Positions 17,453 to 26,148 of a stretch of 64,000 bases of DNA are shown piece by piece. Below the pieces are notes generated by a model. It was not told the DNA's origin, searched no databases, and was given only the letters and a program-made list of their open reading frames with translations. The stretch spans positions 62,001-126,000 of the forward strand of contig JANSYQ010000002.1 in NCBI GenBank assembly GCA_024742305.1. The letters are read 5' to 3'. The position numbers were made by a program, and so were the translations under genes. The DNA comes from a bacterium (GTDB taxonomy: Bacteria; Bacteroidota; Bacteroidia; Flavobacteriales_D; Crocinitomicaceae). Numbering within the stretch: the stretch's first letter is position 1; every line of letters starts with the position of its first letter.

Positions 17453-18397
17453 TTGACAAACAATCAAACCATAGCATTAAAGACGGGAATATTGAAGCAC
17501 TTGCTCTATTCCGAGGTCTTCGCGCATCCTTTAAATCAAGAGGAATTGCTTCGGTTTTCAGGTTCTCAAGAAACCGTTTCCTACGATGAGCTACACGCAG
17601 TACTGAGCGATTTGAAATCGGATGGTTTGATCGTTCTTCATGATAACCACGCTTGTCTTTTCGAAGCAAAGGATAAGATACATCGAAGAGCGGCCGCTGC
17701 GGAACGCGCCGATAATCTCTTTGATAAGGCTGTTCATGTCGCTTCATTCATTCATAAGTTTCCATTTGTTGAAGGGGTGGGTATTTCCGGTTCGCTGTCA
17801 AAAGGCATTCTGCATGACGATGGTGATTTTGACTTCTTCATCATCGTTAAACCGCACCGTGTTTGGGTAGCTAGAACCCTTTTGATTCTTTACAAGAAAG
17901 TCTTTCTGCTTAACTCTCGAAAATACTTTTGCGTCAATTACTTTATTGATAGCGACCATTTGGAAATTGAAGAAAAGAATCGTTTTACTGCTGTGGAAGT
18001 CGCTACGTTGATTCCTACTTGCGGTGAAATCTTCGATACTTTCTACAATGCCAATACTTGGGCAAATGAGTATTTTCCAGGTAAGGCACGAACATCATTC
18101 AATACTTCAACTCACAAAAAACCCGTTTGGAGTAGGATTTTGCAGGGAATCTTTTCAGGGAGATTTGGCAATTGGTCCGATAAACGTGCGATGCGAATCA
18201 CGCTCAAGCGATGGAAGAAGAAATTCGGTGATTTTGATGACGAGAAATTCAATTTAACCATGAAATCAAGACGTTATGTTTCAAAACATCACCCAAACGA
18301 CTTCCAAAACAAGGTGTTAAGTCGGTACGAAGAATTATGTCGAACCTATTCGGAAACCCACGCATCCGCATTAAAAAAACAAGGCATTGAACTGTGA
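17453..18397 (+). CDS. Nucleotidyltransferase-fold protein (Pol beta superfamily)
   Basis: A 314-residue protein. After ~100 residues that look helical (winged-helix-like N-terminus) it has G-I-S-G-S-L-S-K-G followed by D-G-D-F-D-F-F-I-I-V. That is the GS...DxD core of the Pol beta/MNT nucleotidyltransferase fold (Ser114, Asp125, Asp127). No ATG fits, so the start is a TTG at 17453 and is uncertain. The stop overlaps the GTG of the radical SAM gene by 4 bp, so it heads an operon with the first radical SAM/methyltransferase pair. The substrate is unknown; activation of a small molecule or sugar is possible. Confidence 0.75.
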   Translation: MTNNQTIALKTGILKHLLYSEVFAHPLNQEELLRFSGSQETVSYDELHAVLSDLKSDGLIVLHDNHACLFEAKDKIHRRAAAAERADNLFDKAVHVASFIHKFPFVEGVGISGSLSKGILHDDGDFDFFIIVKPHRVWVARTLLILYKKVFLLNSRKYFCVNYFIDSDHLEIEEKNRFTAVEVATLIPTCGEIFDTFYNANTWANEYFPGKARTSFNTSTHKKPVWSRILQGIFSGRFGNWSDKRAMRITLKRWKKKFGDFDDEKFNLTMKSRRYVSKHHPNDFQNKVLSRYEELCRTYSETHASALKKQGIEL

Positions 18398-19815
18398 ATA
18401 TATTCGTCACACATAGCTATTTCTATCAGTTAGATTCCAAACAGTGGATCAACAAAACGCCATATCCACCATTGGCGACGATTACGGCATTGGCGCATTT
18501 AGAGGCAAATGGATTTCCAGCCCAGTTTTATGATGTTGCGTTGGACCCTTCATCCGAACGTTGTCAGAACAAGATTTCAGAAGCAGCTCCTGATGTAGTA
18601 GTGATCTACGAAGACGGTTTCAACTATTTGACAAAAATGTGCCTCACGAATATGCGGTACGCATGTTTTGACATCATTGCTACTGCAAAATCGAAGGGGG
18701 CCAAAGTGATTGTTTCCAGTTCAGACTCGACGGATCATTGGGAGTTGTATCATGAAAAAGGGGCTGACATCATCATACATGGTGAAGGAGAACATTCCCT
18801 CTTGGAGGTGATGCAAAAATTACGCACGACGGAGGGACTAAACGGCATTCAAGGCATAAGCACGATTATTGATGGAAAGGCAACCAAACACGCTCCAAGA
18901 ACCAACGAAAGAGAATTGGATGTCTTTCCGCAAGCAAAGTGGGAAGTAATTGATCTTGAGGCATACAAAAGCATTTGGAACCAAGGAAAATTTCCCTTTA
19001 CACTTAATATTAGCACTACACGCGGCTGTCCGTTTAAGTGCAATTGGTGCGCAAAACCTATCTATGGAAACAGGTACAATTCACGATCGCCTGAACGTGT
19101 GGTTGCGGAAATGAAAATGCTACAAGATCATTGCGGTGTGAAACACTTTTGGATCACCGATGATATTTTCGGCTTGAAACCCGGTTGGGTCACCAAATTC
19201 AATGATGCTGTTCAAGCGGCGAGACTTAAAATGCATTATAAAATCCAAAGTCGCGCCGATTTATTGATGCAAGATCAAACTATTGATGAATTGGCGCAGT
19301 CTGGTTTGGAAGAAGTTTGGATTGGCGCAGAAAGTGGATCGCAGAAAATCCTCGATGCCATGGACAAAGGAATCACCTTGGATCAAATCAAAAAAAGCAC
19401 GGAACTGCTTCAACAGAAGGGTGTTCGCGTAGCTTACTTTCTGCAGTTTGGTTATTTGGGGGAAACGAAGGAGGATGTCCAACTGACCCTCGATATGGTA
19501 AGAAATTACCATCCAGATGACATTGGAATTTCCGTTTCTTACCCATTACCGGGCACCAAATTTTATGAAACGGTGAAGGCTCAGATGGGAGAAAAATCGA
19601 ACTGGGAGGACTCTGATGACTTGGATCTTATGTTTGAAGGAACGTTTTCACCGGATTATTACCGTGCCCTGCAACGGTTTGTTCATCACAGGTTCCGACT
19701 GAATCAAGGGTGGCGCAAGTTACTTGGGAAGCGACCGTACGTTTCATGGCGCTACGTCGTGCTTATTCCCTACAACTGGTTTAAAATGACAACACTCAAA
19801 AGTAAATTAAGCTAA
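18394..19815 (+). CDS. B12-binding radical SAM protein (pair 1)
   Basis: A 473-residue protein. Residues 1-150 form a cobalamin-binding-like Rossmann domain (D-V-V-V-I-Y-E-D, G-E-G-E-H-S-L). The radical SAM core has C-P-F-K-C-N-W-C (Cys212, Cys216, Cys219) for the [4Fe-4S] cluster. A conserved core block W-I-G-A-E-S-G-S-Q follows. Relatives include hopanoid, bacteriochlorophyll and C-methylation enzymes. Start is GTG, overlapping the previous stop (GTGA). It overlaps the next methyltransferase by one base (TAATG). The chemistry is inferred to be methylation, rearrangement or cyclisation in making a surface molecule. The core strongly resembles the gene at 21552. Confidence 0.9.
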   Translation: MNIFVTHSYFYQLDSKQWINKTPYPPLATITALAHLEANGFPAQFYDVALDPSSERCQNKISEAAPDVVVIYEDGFNYLTKMCLTNMRYACFDIIATAKSKGAKVIVSSSDSTDHWELYHEKGADIIIHGEGEHSLLEVMQKLRTTEGLNGIQGISTIIDGKATKHAPRTNERELDVFPQAKWEVIDLEAYKSIWNQGKFPFTLNISTTRGCPFKCNWCAKPIYGNRYNSRSPERVVAEMKMLQDHCGVKHFWITDDIFGLKPGWVTKFNDAVQAARLKMHYKIQSRADLLMQDQTIDELAQSGLEEVWIGAESGSQKILDAMDKGITLDQIKKSTELLQQKGVRVAYFLQFGYLGETKEDVQLTLDMVRNYHPDDIGISVSYPLPGTKFYETVKAQMGEKSNWEDSDDLDLMFEGTFSPDYYRALQRFVHHRFRLNQGWRKLLGKRPYVSWRYVVLIPYNWFKMTTLKSKLS

Positions 19816-20579
19816 TGGGAGAGTTTGATCACGCTGCAAATACGTACGACGCCACCTTCACGAACAGTTGTGTTGGTGAAGTTCAACGAGAACAAGTTTG
19901 GAAATATGTTGATCGCCATTTGAATAAATTCAACAATGTTTTGGAGGTCAACTGTGGTACAGGTGAAGACGCACATCGCTGGGATTTTCGTGGCAAAGGC
20001 GTCGTTGCTACTGATATATCGCCAGAAATGATTCGTGTGGCTGAATCAAAATTTCCTGAGCTTCATTTTCGCGTATTAGACGTCAATGACCTGTGCAGCT
20101 ATGAACACAACTTCGATACGCTTTTCTCCAACTTTGGAGGGCTTAATTGCCTGTCTCCTGAGCAGCTTCAAAAGTTCTTTCGAAATGCTTATGATGAATT
20201 GGACAAAAATGGTCACCTCATCATTGTTTTAATGGGGAAAAAGTGCCTTTGGGAGCGATTTTATTTTACCTGTCGTGCTAAATTCAAAAAGGCAGGACGA
20301 AGAAACACAAAACAATGTGTAGATGTTCACGTTGACGGAGAATCAGTACAAACGTGGTATTTCTCTCCGAATGAAATTAAAAATTTAGCGAACGACAACT
20401 TTGAAGTGGTTAAGATAAAGCCCATCGGTTTGTTTATCCCTCCGTCTTATATGGCACCAAAATTTGAGAAGCGGAAGCGTACTTTTGCTTTTTTAAAGTG
20501 GCTTGATGGTGTTATTACACATTCTTCGCTTAGTAATAACGCGGATCATTATTTGATGATTTTGAAACGTCGTGGATAA
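19815..20579 (+). CDS. Class I SAM-dependent methyltransferase (pair 1)
   Basis: A 254-residue Rossmann methyltransferase with motif I V-L-E-V-N-C-G-T-G-E-D (near residue 40), an acidic end of strand 2 (A-T-D-I-S-P-E-M-I), and the later L-D-V-N-D-L and L-F-S-N-F-G-G-L-N blocks. It follows the radical SAM gene with overlapping stop/start (TAATG) and is itself followed by a broken GNAT gene in the same way. The target is probably the product of the radical SAM step or a sugar hydroxyl; this is inference. Confidence 0.88.
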   Translation: MGEFDHAANTYDATFTNSCVGEVQREQVWKYVDRHLNKFNNVLEVNCGTGEDAHRWDFRGKGVVATDISPEMIRVAESKFPELHFRVLDVNDLCSYEHNFDTLFSNFGGLNCLSPEQLQKFFRNAYDELDKNGHLIIVLMGKKCLWERFYFTCRAKFKKAGRRNTKQCVDVHVDGESVQTWYFSPNEIKNLANDNFEVVKIKPIGLFIPPSYMAPKFEKRKRTFAFLKWLDGVITHSSLSNNADHYLMILKRRG

Positions 20580-20980
20580 TGAATTTGACGCGCACCAACT
20601 CAAAAAATCCAAATTTTATCGCTCTTGTTTAAGAACTCGATGTTTATTTGGCAAAAGTAGATGGTGATGATCACGACTTATATCACCAATTCAATGGTAT
20701 TAATTCTCTAAAGTTTGTAGTGGTGGCATTGTCTAATGGGTTAGCCATTGCTTGTCGAGCAATTAAGCCATTTGATGAACGTCGTGTAGAGGTGAAAAGA
20801 ATGTACACTTCGCCAGAATTTCGAGGTCGAGGAGTTGCCAAGGCAGTTTTAAAAGAACTGGAAGACTGGGCTAAAGAGCTAGGTTGTGATGTATGTGTTT
20901 TGGAGACTGGAATCAATCAGCAGGAGGCCATTATGCTCTACGATAAAATAGGATATAAGAAAATTGCGAATTATAGGTAG
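20579..20980 (+). pseudogene. GNAT acetyltransferase interrupted by an in-frame TAA
   Basis: The ATG at 20579 overlaps the methyltransferase stop (TAATG). The frame reads M-N-L-T-R-T-N-S-K-N-P-N-F-I-A-L-V, then TAA at 20630-20632, then E-L-D-V-Y-L-A-K-V-D-G-D-D-H-D and a complete GNAT domain to 20980 with R-G-R-G-V-A-K-A for acetyl-CoA binding. Family members read through this point with a Lys or similar residue, so a single AAA-to-TAA change explains the break. A 110-residue protein might still be made from the TTG at 20648. Either a recent nonsense mutation or a sequencing error is possible. Confidence 0.75.
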
Positions 20981-21046
20981 TATGTGGGAGTGGAGAGTAG
21001 CTTTTGATTTGAGAAAATAATGTAATATAATTTGCTCAAATTCGAC

Positions 21047-21083
21047 ATTTCTCGAATTGCCAAATTGTATATTTCTAGAATTG
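21047..21083 (+). promoter_or_regulatory. Direct repeat, candidate ArsR operator
   Basis: ATTTCTCGAATTG (21047-21059) and ATTTCTAGAATTG (21071-21083) are 12/13 identical with a 24-bp period. Each contains a TTCTnGAA dyad. They lie 50-90 bp before the ArsR gene, so autoregulation is a reasonable inference. Confidence 0.5.
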
Positions 21084-21135
21084 TAAAAATTTTTTGCCTA
21101 ACTTAATTAGTAAATAACCTAAACACTAATTTATC

Positions 21136-21507
21136 ATGGCTTCAATCCAAAGAATCGGTTTTACCCGATATCAAAACGACCTGTCAAAAATTTTCAAAGC
21201 TCTTGGTCACCCTGCAAGAATTGCAATTATCGATTTACTTCTAGACAAACAACGAATAAGCTGCAAACAACTTGCAACTGAAATAGGATTCGGGTCCCCT
21301 ACTGTTTCACATCATTTGAAAATGCTCATGGACTCAGGACTTATCGGCTACCAAAAAAATGCGAACATATCTTTCTATGTTGTAAACCCATTGCTTGTTC
21401 AAATGGCAAATGAAGCGCTCCGAAACGTATCTCAAAAAGCAGAAACTAACGACATCAATTTCCGAGACGTCATCTTTAACCAGCAACCTATGCCCGATAG
21501 TTTTTAG
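21136..21507 (+). CDS. ArsR-family winged-helix transcriptional regulator
   Basis: A 123-residue protein with an ArsR-type winged helix: A-L-G-H-P-A-R-I-A-I-I-D-L-L (helix 1-2 region), then the recognition segment F-G-S-P-T-V-S-H-H-L-K-M-L and the wing L-I-G-Y-Q-K-N-A. The family are homodimeric repressors that respond to metals or other signals. No metal-binding Cys pair such as ELCVC is present in the recognition helix region, so a non-metal signal is likely. It sits directly before the second radical SAM/methyltransferase pair and may control it. Confidence 0.88.
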   Translation: MASIQRIGFTRYQNDLSKIFKALGHPARIAIIDLLLDKQRISCKQLATEIGFGSPTVSHHLKMLMDSGLIGYQKNANISFYVVNPLLVQMANEALRNVSQKAETNDINFRDVIFNQQPMPDSF

Positions 21508-21551
21508 CATTTCCGTACCTTTAGTCTTGCACGCAAAAGCCGTCAGCTTTC

Positions 21552-22901
21552 ATGAAAATTGTATTAACCCACGCGTATTTCATTCATGAAGATATCAAGG
21601 AGCAAAAAATAATGCGCCCTTACCCAACGCTTGGGTTATTGTACATTAGTGCTTTTCTGAAGGAAAACGACAAAAACGTTTCGCTAATCGACAGTACTTT
21701 TTCGTCCATTGCGGACTGGAGAAAGGAAGTTGTAGATGAACAACCCAACATCGTGGCGTTTTATACCAACCTTATGACCAAAGTCGAGGTACTGAGGCAA
21801 TTGGACTATCTTAAAAAAGCACTTCCGAACACCACTTTTGTCGCTGGAGGACCCGATATCACATACAATCAAGAAAACTATCTGAGAGCGGGGTTCGACA
21901 TTGCTGTTATTGGAGAAGGCGAGCAAACCATGTTAGAACTTACAGAAGTTTTAATAACTGGCGGTGACTTGTCCGAAGTTGCTGGGATTTCCTACTTAGA
22001 AAATGGAGTGTTAAGAGAAAACGAATCACGGACAAAAATCAAAGACTTGCCCTCACTTCCCTTTCCCGATAGAGAAGCTATTCCCTTTGAGAAATACTTG
22101 AAGGTTTGGCAAGAATATCACGGAAAAAGAACCGCCAATATTAGCACTCAACGGGGTTGCCCATATACGTGTAAGTGGTGCAGCACAGCCGTTTACGGTC
22201 AAAGTTATCGCAGAAACGATCCGGCTAGGGTGGTTCAGGAGATATTGCACTTGAAGGAAGATTTCGGCGTCGAGGCATTGTGGTTTGTGGATGATGTGTT
22301 CACCGTAAGTCACAAATGGTTGTCTAATCTGCATGCCGAATTTGCCAAGTTCCAACTGGAAATTCCATTTGAGATTATTACCCGAGCAGAGCGACTCAAC
22401 GAAACCGTTTTGCGACAATTAAAAGAAATGGGATGCTTCCGAATATGGATCGGGGCAGAAAGTGGATCGCAAAGAATTATTGATAAAATGGATCGTCGGG
22501 TGACACTAGGGACGGTGCAGGAAATGATGCAGCGCACTCAAAAAATGGGTATTGAAGCTGGCACTTTCATTATGGTGGGATATCCGGGAGAAACACACGA
22601 GGATATCAGGGCCACCATGAATCACATCGAAAAGTGCAATCCTGATCATTTGACCATCACTCGAGCATATCCCATCAAAGGGACAGCCCTGTACGCAGAA
22701 ATTGAAGCGGAAATCACTATTAATCCTGATTGGCAAACAAGTACCGACCGTGATATCCGCTTTAAACTGCCCTATTCAGATGCCTATTACGAAAACGCCA
22801 TTCGCTACTTGGTAAATGGATGGCAGGCTCACAAAAACAAATCATTGAAAAACAAAGTTAAAAGCAAGGCCGCATATCAGATGATGCGCGTGGGGAAATG
22901 A
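21552..22901 (+). CDS. B12-binding radical SAM protein (pair 2)
   Basis: A 449-residue protein with an N-terminal B12-binding-like domain (F-V-A-G-G-P-D, V-I-G-E-G-E-Q) and a radical SAM core C-P-Y-T-C-K-W-C (Cys203, Cys207, Cys210). W-I-G-A-E-S-G-S-Q and G-Y-P-G-E-T follow. It is colinear with the 18394 protein along its length (opening M-K-I-V-L-T-H-A-Y-F vs M-N-I-F-V-T-H-S-Y-F), so the two are paralogues. It is followed by a methyltransferase after a short repeat-containing gap. Substrate unknown; the context suggests glycan or lipid tailoring. Confidence 0.9.
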   Translation: MKIVLTHAYFIHEDIKEQKIMRPYPTLGLLYISAFLKENDKNVSLIDSTFSSIADWRKEVVDEQPNIVAFYTNLMTKVEVLRQLDYLKKALPNTTFVAGGPDITYNQENYLRAGFDIAVIGEGEQTMLELTEVLITGGDLSEVAGISYLENGVLRENESRTKIKDLPSLPFPDREAIPFEKYLKVWQEYHGKRTANISTQRGCPYTCKWCSTAVYGQSYRRNDPARVVQEILHLKEDFGVEALWFVDDVFTVSHKWLSNLHAEFAKFQLEIPFEIITRAERLNETVLRQLKEMGCFRIWIGAESGSQRIIDKMDRRVTLGTVQEMMQRTQKMGIEAGTFIMVGYPGETHEDIRATMNHIEKCNPDHLTITRAYPIKGTALYAEIEAEITINPDWQTSTDRDIRFKLPYSDAYYENAIRYLVNGWQAHKNKSLKNKVKSKAAYQMMRVGK

Positions 22902-22919
22902 GTAATTCGTAAGGCGTTA

Positions 22920-22951
22920 ACAGTACATTGAGCGGAGTCGAAATGCACTGT
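22920..22951. repeat. Dispersed hairpin with the GAGCGGAGTCGA motif
   Basis: ACAGTACAT (22920-22928) pairs 8/9 with ATGCACTGT (22943-22951); the loop contains tgagcggagtcgaa. The same core in opposite sense forms the loop of the terminator at 14121-14175, and a partial copy lies near 48442. It sits between a radical SAM gene and its methyltransferase, and argues against starting the latter at 22928. Confidence 0.5.
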
Positions 22952-22975
22952 TCATATTCTCACCAAAACACAACA

Positions 22976-23692
22976 ATGACAAGATTCAATAATGTACACT
23001 ATTTAACACCGGCGAACGAAAATTTCGAAGCGCAATACAAGTCCATTCGCAATAAGGAGGGGCGCTGGCTTTCGGATGAAATGGTCAAGCTTCTACCCAC
23101 TGTAAAACGTAGCGATCCGAAGTTCGACGAGTGGAAGAAACGCGCTTGGATGCTGAACAAGTTTGAAACGTACATGAGTTTAGCTGCTACCGAAAGTGTA
23201 TTGGATATTGGTTGCGGAAACGGGTGGATGACAAATCGCATCTCCCAACATTGCGAAACCATAACGGGATTGGATGTCGGAAAAGAAGAGTTAGAACAAG
23301 CCGCTAGATGTTTTGGTAGTGAAACAACTCAGTTTGTCTGTTGTACCGATTGGTCGCAACTGCCCCAGTCATCCTATAATTTGATCTACTTTGCCGGAAG
23401 TTTTCACTATTTCGAACCAAACGAAGCGTTTTGGGAATCGCTGTTTGGATTGCTAGCTCCTAATGGAGAAATTCACATTTTGGAGACTCAGTTCTACAAC
23501 AACAACGAAGTTGACGCGGCCAAGCTAAGATCGTCCGAGTACTTTCAAACAATGGATGCTTCCATTGATTACTACAAGCACTTGACGTGGGATGTGCTTC
23601 CGGACAATCACGAAGTTTTGTATCGATCGGATTTTCGAAACAAACTTTTTAAAAATCGTTCGCCTTTCCCTTGGATACGGATTCGTAAATAG
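22976..23692 (+). CDS. Class I SAM-dependent methyltransferase (pair 2)
   Basis: A ~238-residue methyltransferase with motif I V-L-D-I-G-C-G-N-G-W-M, acidic strand-2 end G-L-D-V-G-K-E-E, and I-Y-F-A-G-S-F-H-Y-F as motif IV. I chose the ATG at 22976; the frame is open to 22928, but those 16 codons lie inside the dispersed repeat. Its end overlaps the convergent glycosyltransferase by 44 bp. The target is not known. Confidence 0.85.
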   Translation: MTRFNNVHYLTPANENFEAQYKSIRNKEGRWLSDEMVKLLPTVKRSDPKFDEWKKRAWMLNKFETYMSLAATESVLDIGCGNGWMTNRISQHCETITGLDVGKEELEQAARCFGSETTQFVCCTDWSQLPQSSYNLIYFAGSFHYFEPNEAFWESLFGLLAPNGEIHILETQFYNNNEVDAAKLRSSEYFQTMDASIDYYKHLTWDVLPDNHEVLYRSDFRNKLFKNRSPFPWIRIRK

Positions 23693-24692
23693 TGTTGTAC
23701 GCACGCACCGTTTCTGAAATGGAGAATAGTTGCGGTTTAGGCCGATCCGATTGCAATAGCATTTGTAACATCGCTACGTCTAGTTTTGGATCACCAATCA
23801 AATGTGGAATTTCAAGGTCTTTTGCGACACCGACTGGAGTGGCTAAAACATGTGTCTCACTGGCTAGAGCTTCAATAATTGTCATGCCAAATCCTTCAAA
23901 TTCCGATGCAGATACCAATACTTTTGATTGCCCAATCCACCACAAGGTTCCCTCATGAGAAAGGTCGCCTACCATGTTCACATTCGAGGATAATCCGGCA
24001 TGATTAATGTGATTTTGAAGATCTCCTCTCTTCGGACCGTCACCAACAATCACCGCCTGAAAATTGTCGTCTTTATCTTTCAGCTCAGCGCAAAGCTCCA
24101 CGAAATATCCAATGTTTTTCAATGGAATCAACGAACCCACACAAATCAAATCAACCTTTTTTTCTTTAACCATGAACGGTTCAAGCCCCCAAGGAATAAC
24201 GGCACTTGGAATTACACCTTCATTTATCAACGCATCCGATTGGAATTCGGAAATCGCAACTATAGGAAAATCAACACTGTTCCATTCAGCAAAACCTGAT
24301 TTTGGAACCCGCATTTCCTGTCCCATCGCCGTGGCTAGCATAGGTACAGATAAAGATTTCGAAACTTTCATAGCAACTTTCGTAGCGCGATGCAGCCAAA
24401 AGGAGTGCACAACATCCAATTGTTGGTCCTGGTGAATTTTTTCAGCACAACGAATCACTTTCGTCGTCAGTAACAGTTGCTTCCATTTCTTATTGGCACC
24501 GTTAAGAGGGTATACGGAGATTCCGTTCCAATCATATTTCTTTGACGAAAACGGATATTGTAAGGTGATAATGGAAACCTTCGTCCCTGACTCGCTGAGA
24601 GCTTTGGCATATATCCAAAGGGCTGGTATGCACTGGCTGTCCCGCTCATTAGCCGGAAAACCTGGCGTGATAAATAATATGTGCTTATTCAA
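23649..24692 (-). CDS. Glycosyltransferase family 4 (GT-B)
   Basis: A 347-residue GT-B enzyme. The N-terminal domain opens I-L-F-I-T-P-G-F-P. The C-terminal domain has V-G-S-L-I-P-L-K-N (nucleotide-binding loop) and the GT4 signature E-F-E-G-F-G-M-T-I-I-E-A-L with the E-x7-E pair. It would transfer a sugar from a nucleotide donor to a growing glycan in the cytoplasm. The start overlaps the end of the upstream membrane glycosyltransferase gene by 8 bp, so the two form an operon. Confidence 0.9.
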   Translation of the reverse strand: MNKHILFITPGFPANERDSQCIPALWIYAKALSESGTKVSIITLQYPFSSKKYDWNGISVYPLNGANKKWKQLLLTTKVIRCAEKIHQDQQLDVVHSFWLHRATKVAMKVSKSLSVPMLATAMGQEMRVPKSGFAEWNSVDFPIVAISEFQSDALINEGVIPSAVIPWGLEPFMVKEKKVDLICVGSLIPLKNIGYFVELCAELKDKDDNFQAVIVGDGPKRGDLQNHINHAGLSSNVNMVGDLSHEGTLWWIGQSKVLVSASEFEGFGMTIIEALASETHVLATPVGVAKDLEIPHLIGDPKLDVAMLQMLLQSDRPKPQLFSISETVRAYNTIYESVSKGKANDF

Positions 24693-26079
24693 TGCGATAC
24701 AATTTCCAATTTTCAGGAAGCTCCTTCACCTCCTTTAGTTCGTGTTCAGCCTTTAATCGTCTCCAGTTCTTCCAAACGGGCGTTTCTTCCCAACCATCCG
24801 AAAAAATCACCGGGTTGAACACCGCATAATTTCCACGAACGAAGGTAATGTCCTCATCCCACAAATTCTCGGTTGGGTTGGGTAAATCATAAGAACCAAA
24901 AGCCAAATCAACGTAGAACGAATAAATAATTTTATCGTCCTTTAGCGGCTCCAAGGATGTTACCAACTCCTTTTCCATGGCGTGCATTCCATATAATTTG
25001 GAAAAAGAATAGTAGAAAAATGCACCATTCAAAAGTACGGCTCCGCACAAAAATATGTACTTCAATCTGCGTTGATGCAGCCATACCAATAAACTTTGAA
25101 ATCCAGGAAAAACGAGGAGCAACACCAATGGGTGAACCAATAGTAAGAAACGCTGATTTTGTGTTGCCAAACCACCGAGAAAGAGTAAGTAACAGCCGAT
25201 AGACATCCACAAATAACGTTCCTTCCAGTTCCACTTTTTTAGCCACGGAAGCAAGAAGACACCAAAACTCAAGTATCCCAAATGTCCAAAGTTGCTGAAG
25301 ATATACAAGAAGTTGGGCACTGTATTCACATCCATTCGAACACCATTAGATCGTTCCATCGTGAAGAAGTTCGAAATGCTCCATTCAGCACCAATCGCGG
25401 TGATTCTATCAAACAAGATGTTATTCATGAGCACGACTACCACAACCGTGATTGCCGCTCCTAACAGAACAAAAATGCGCACAGAGCTCTTCCAAATAGA
25501 GGTCCAGTAAAGGACGCCGAACAAGATGAATGAAAACGAAATGGGCAGGCTTGCATAACGAACAAAAACTGCCGCAATGGCAAAGAGCACGGTTAATACA
25601 AACGAAATATGAGTATGATACCTCGATAGTTTTACTAGGTGAAATAGACTCAAAACGAGGAGCATACAGCAAAGCGCGTCAGACATCACCAAATACCCCG
25701 AACGAATAAAATAGACTTGCGTAGCAGCACCCAAAACCAAAAGCCATGTTCCATCGGAATTGTAGAATAATTGAATGATTTTTCTCGTAGAGGCAATCGT
25801 TACCAGCACGGCAATCAGCGAGATGAGCTGAAGTGCCAAAAGAATGGGGATACCCGTGTAGCCTATCAATGCGCCCAAAGCAGAAAAGGCATGTGGCCAA
25901 TGAAACATGGGAAGGTCGGTTCCTGAATCAAAAAAATCCTTGAGTGCACGTGAATGCCTATAATATTCATGCGCATCTTGCCCATAAAGTCCGTTAAAAT
26001 CGAACCCAAAAAACAGAGCGAAAAACGTTCCAATGACTATTCCGTAAGGAATCCATGAAATAGTTCTTGATTGACTCAT
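24685..26079 (-). CDS. Membrane glycosyltransferase (GT39/ArnT-like, PMT fold)
   Basis: A ~464-residue polytopic protein with about ten or eleven hydrophobic helices. The first periplasmic loop has G-Q-D-A-H-E-Y-Y-R-H, with the acidic residue expected at the active site of polyprenyl-phosphate-sugar-dependent (GT-C) transferases. The last ~90 residues are soluble. I chose the ATG at 26079 (M-S-Q-S-R-T-I-S-W), just before the first helix; the frame is open to 26127. Such enzymes move a sugar from a lipid carrier to a glycan, lipid or protein in the periplasm. Confidence 0.8.
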   Translation of the reverse strand: MSQSRTISWIPYGIVIGTFFALFFGFDFNGLYGQDAHEYYRHSRALKDFFDSGTDLPMFHWPHAFSALGALIGYTGIPILLALQLISLIAVLVTIASTRKIIQLFYNSDGTWLLVLGAATQVYFIRSGYLVMSDALCCMLLVLSLFHLVKLSRYHTHISFVLTVLFAIAAVFVRYASLPISFSFILFGVLYWTSIWKSSVRIFVLLGAAITVVVVVLMNNILFDRITAIGAEWSISNFFTMERSNGVRMDVNTVPNFLYIFSNFGHLGYLSFGVFLLPWLKKWNWKERYLWMSIGCYLLFLGGLATQNQRFLLLVHPLVLLLVFPGFQSLLVWLHQRRLKYIFLCGAVLLNGAFFYYSFSKLYGMHAMEKELVTSLEPLKDDKIIYSFYVDLAFGSYDLPNPTENLWDEDITFVRGNYAVFNPVIFSDGWEETPVWKNWRRLKAEHELKEVKELPENWKLYRIE

Positions 26080-26133
26080 CGTATAGAAATCCTTCGATGC
26101 CAAGATACTCTTTCTTAGCGGAAACAATGTTTG

Positions 26134-26141
26134 TATCTTTG
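26134..26141 (+). promoter_or_regulatory. -7 box of the arylsulfotransferase-like gene
   Basis: TATCTTTG matches TAnnTTTG and ends 7 bp before the ATG at 26149, so the transcript would be nearly leaderless. No TTG is seen at the right distance upstream. Confidence 0.45.
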
Positions 26142-26148
26142 ATTCATC

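Noticed and set aside
22928-22975. N-terminal extension of the pair 2 methyltransferase
   Set aside because: These codons fall inside the dispersed hairpin repeat, and homology starts after the ATG at 22976.
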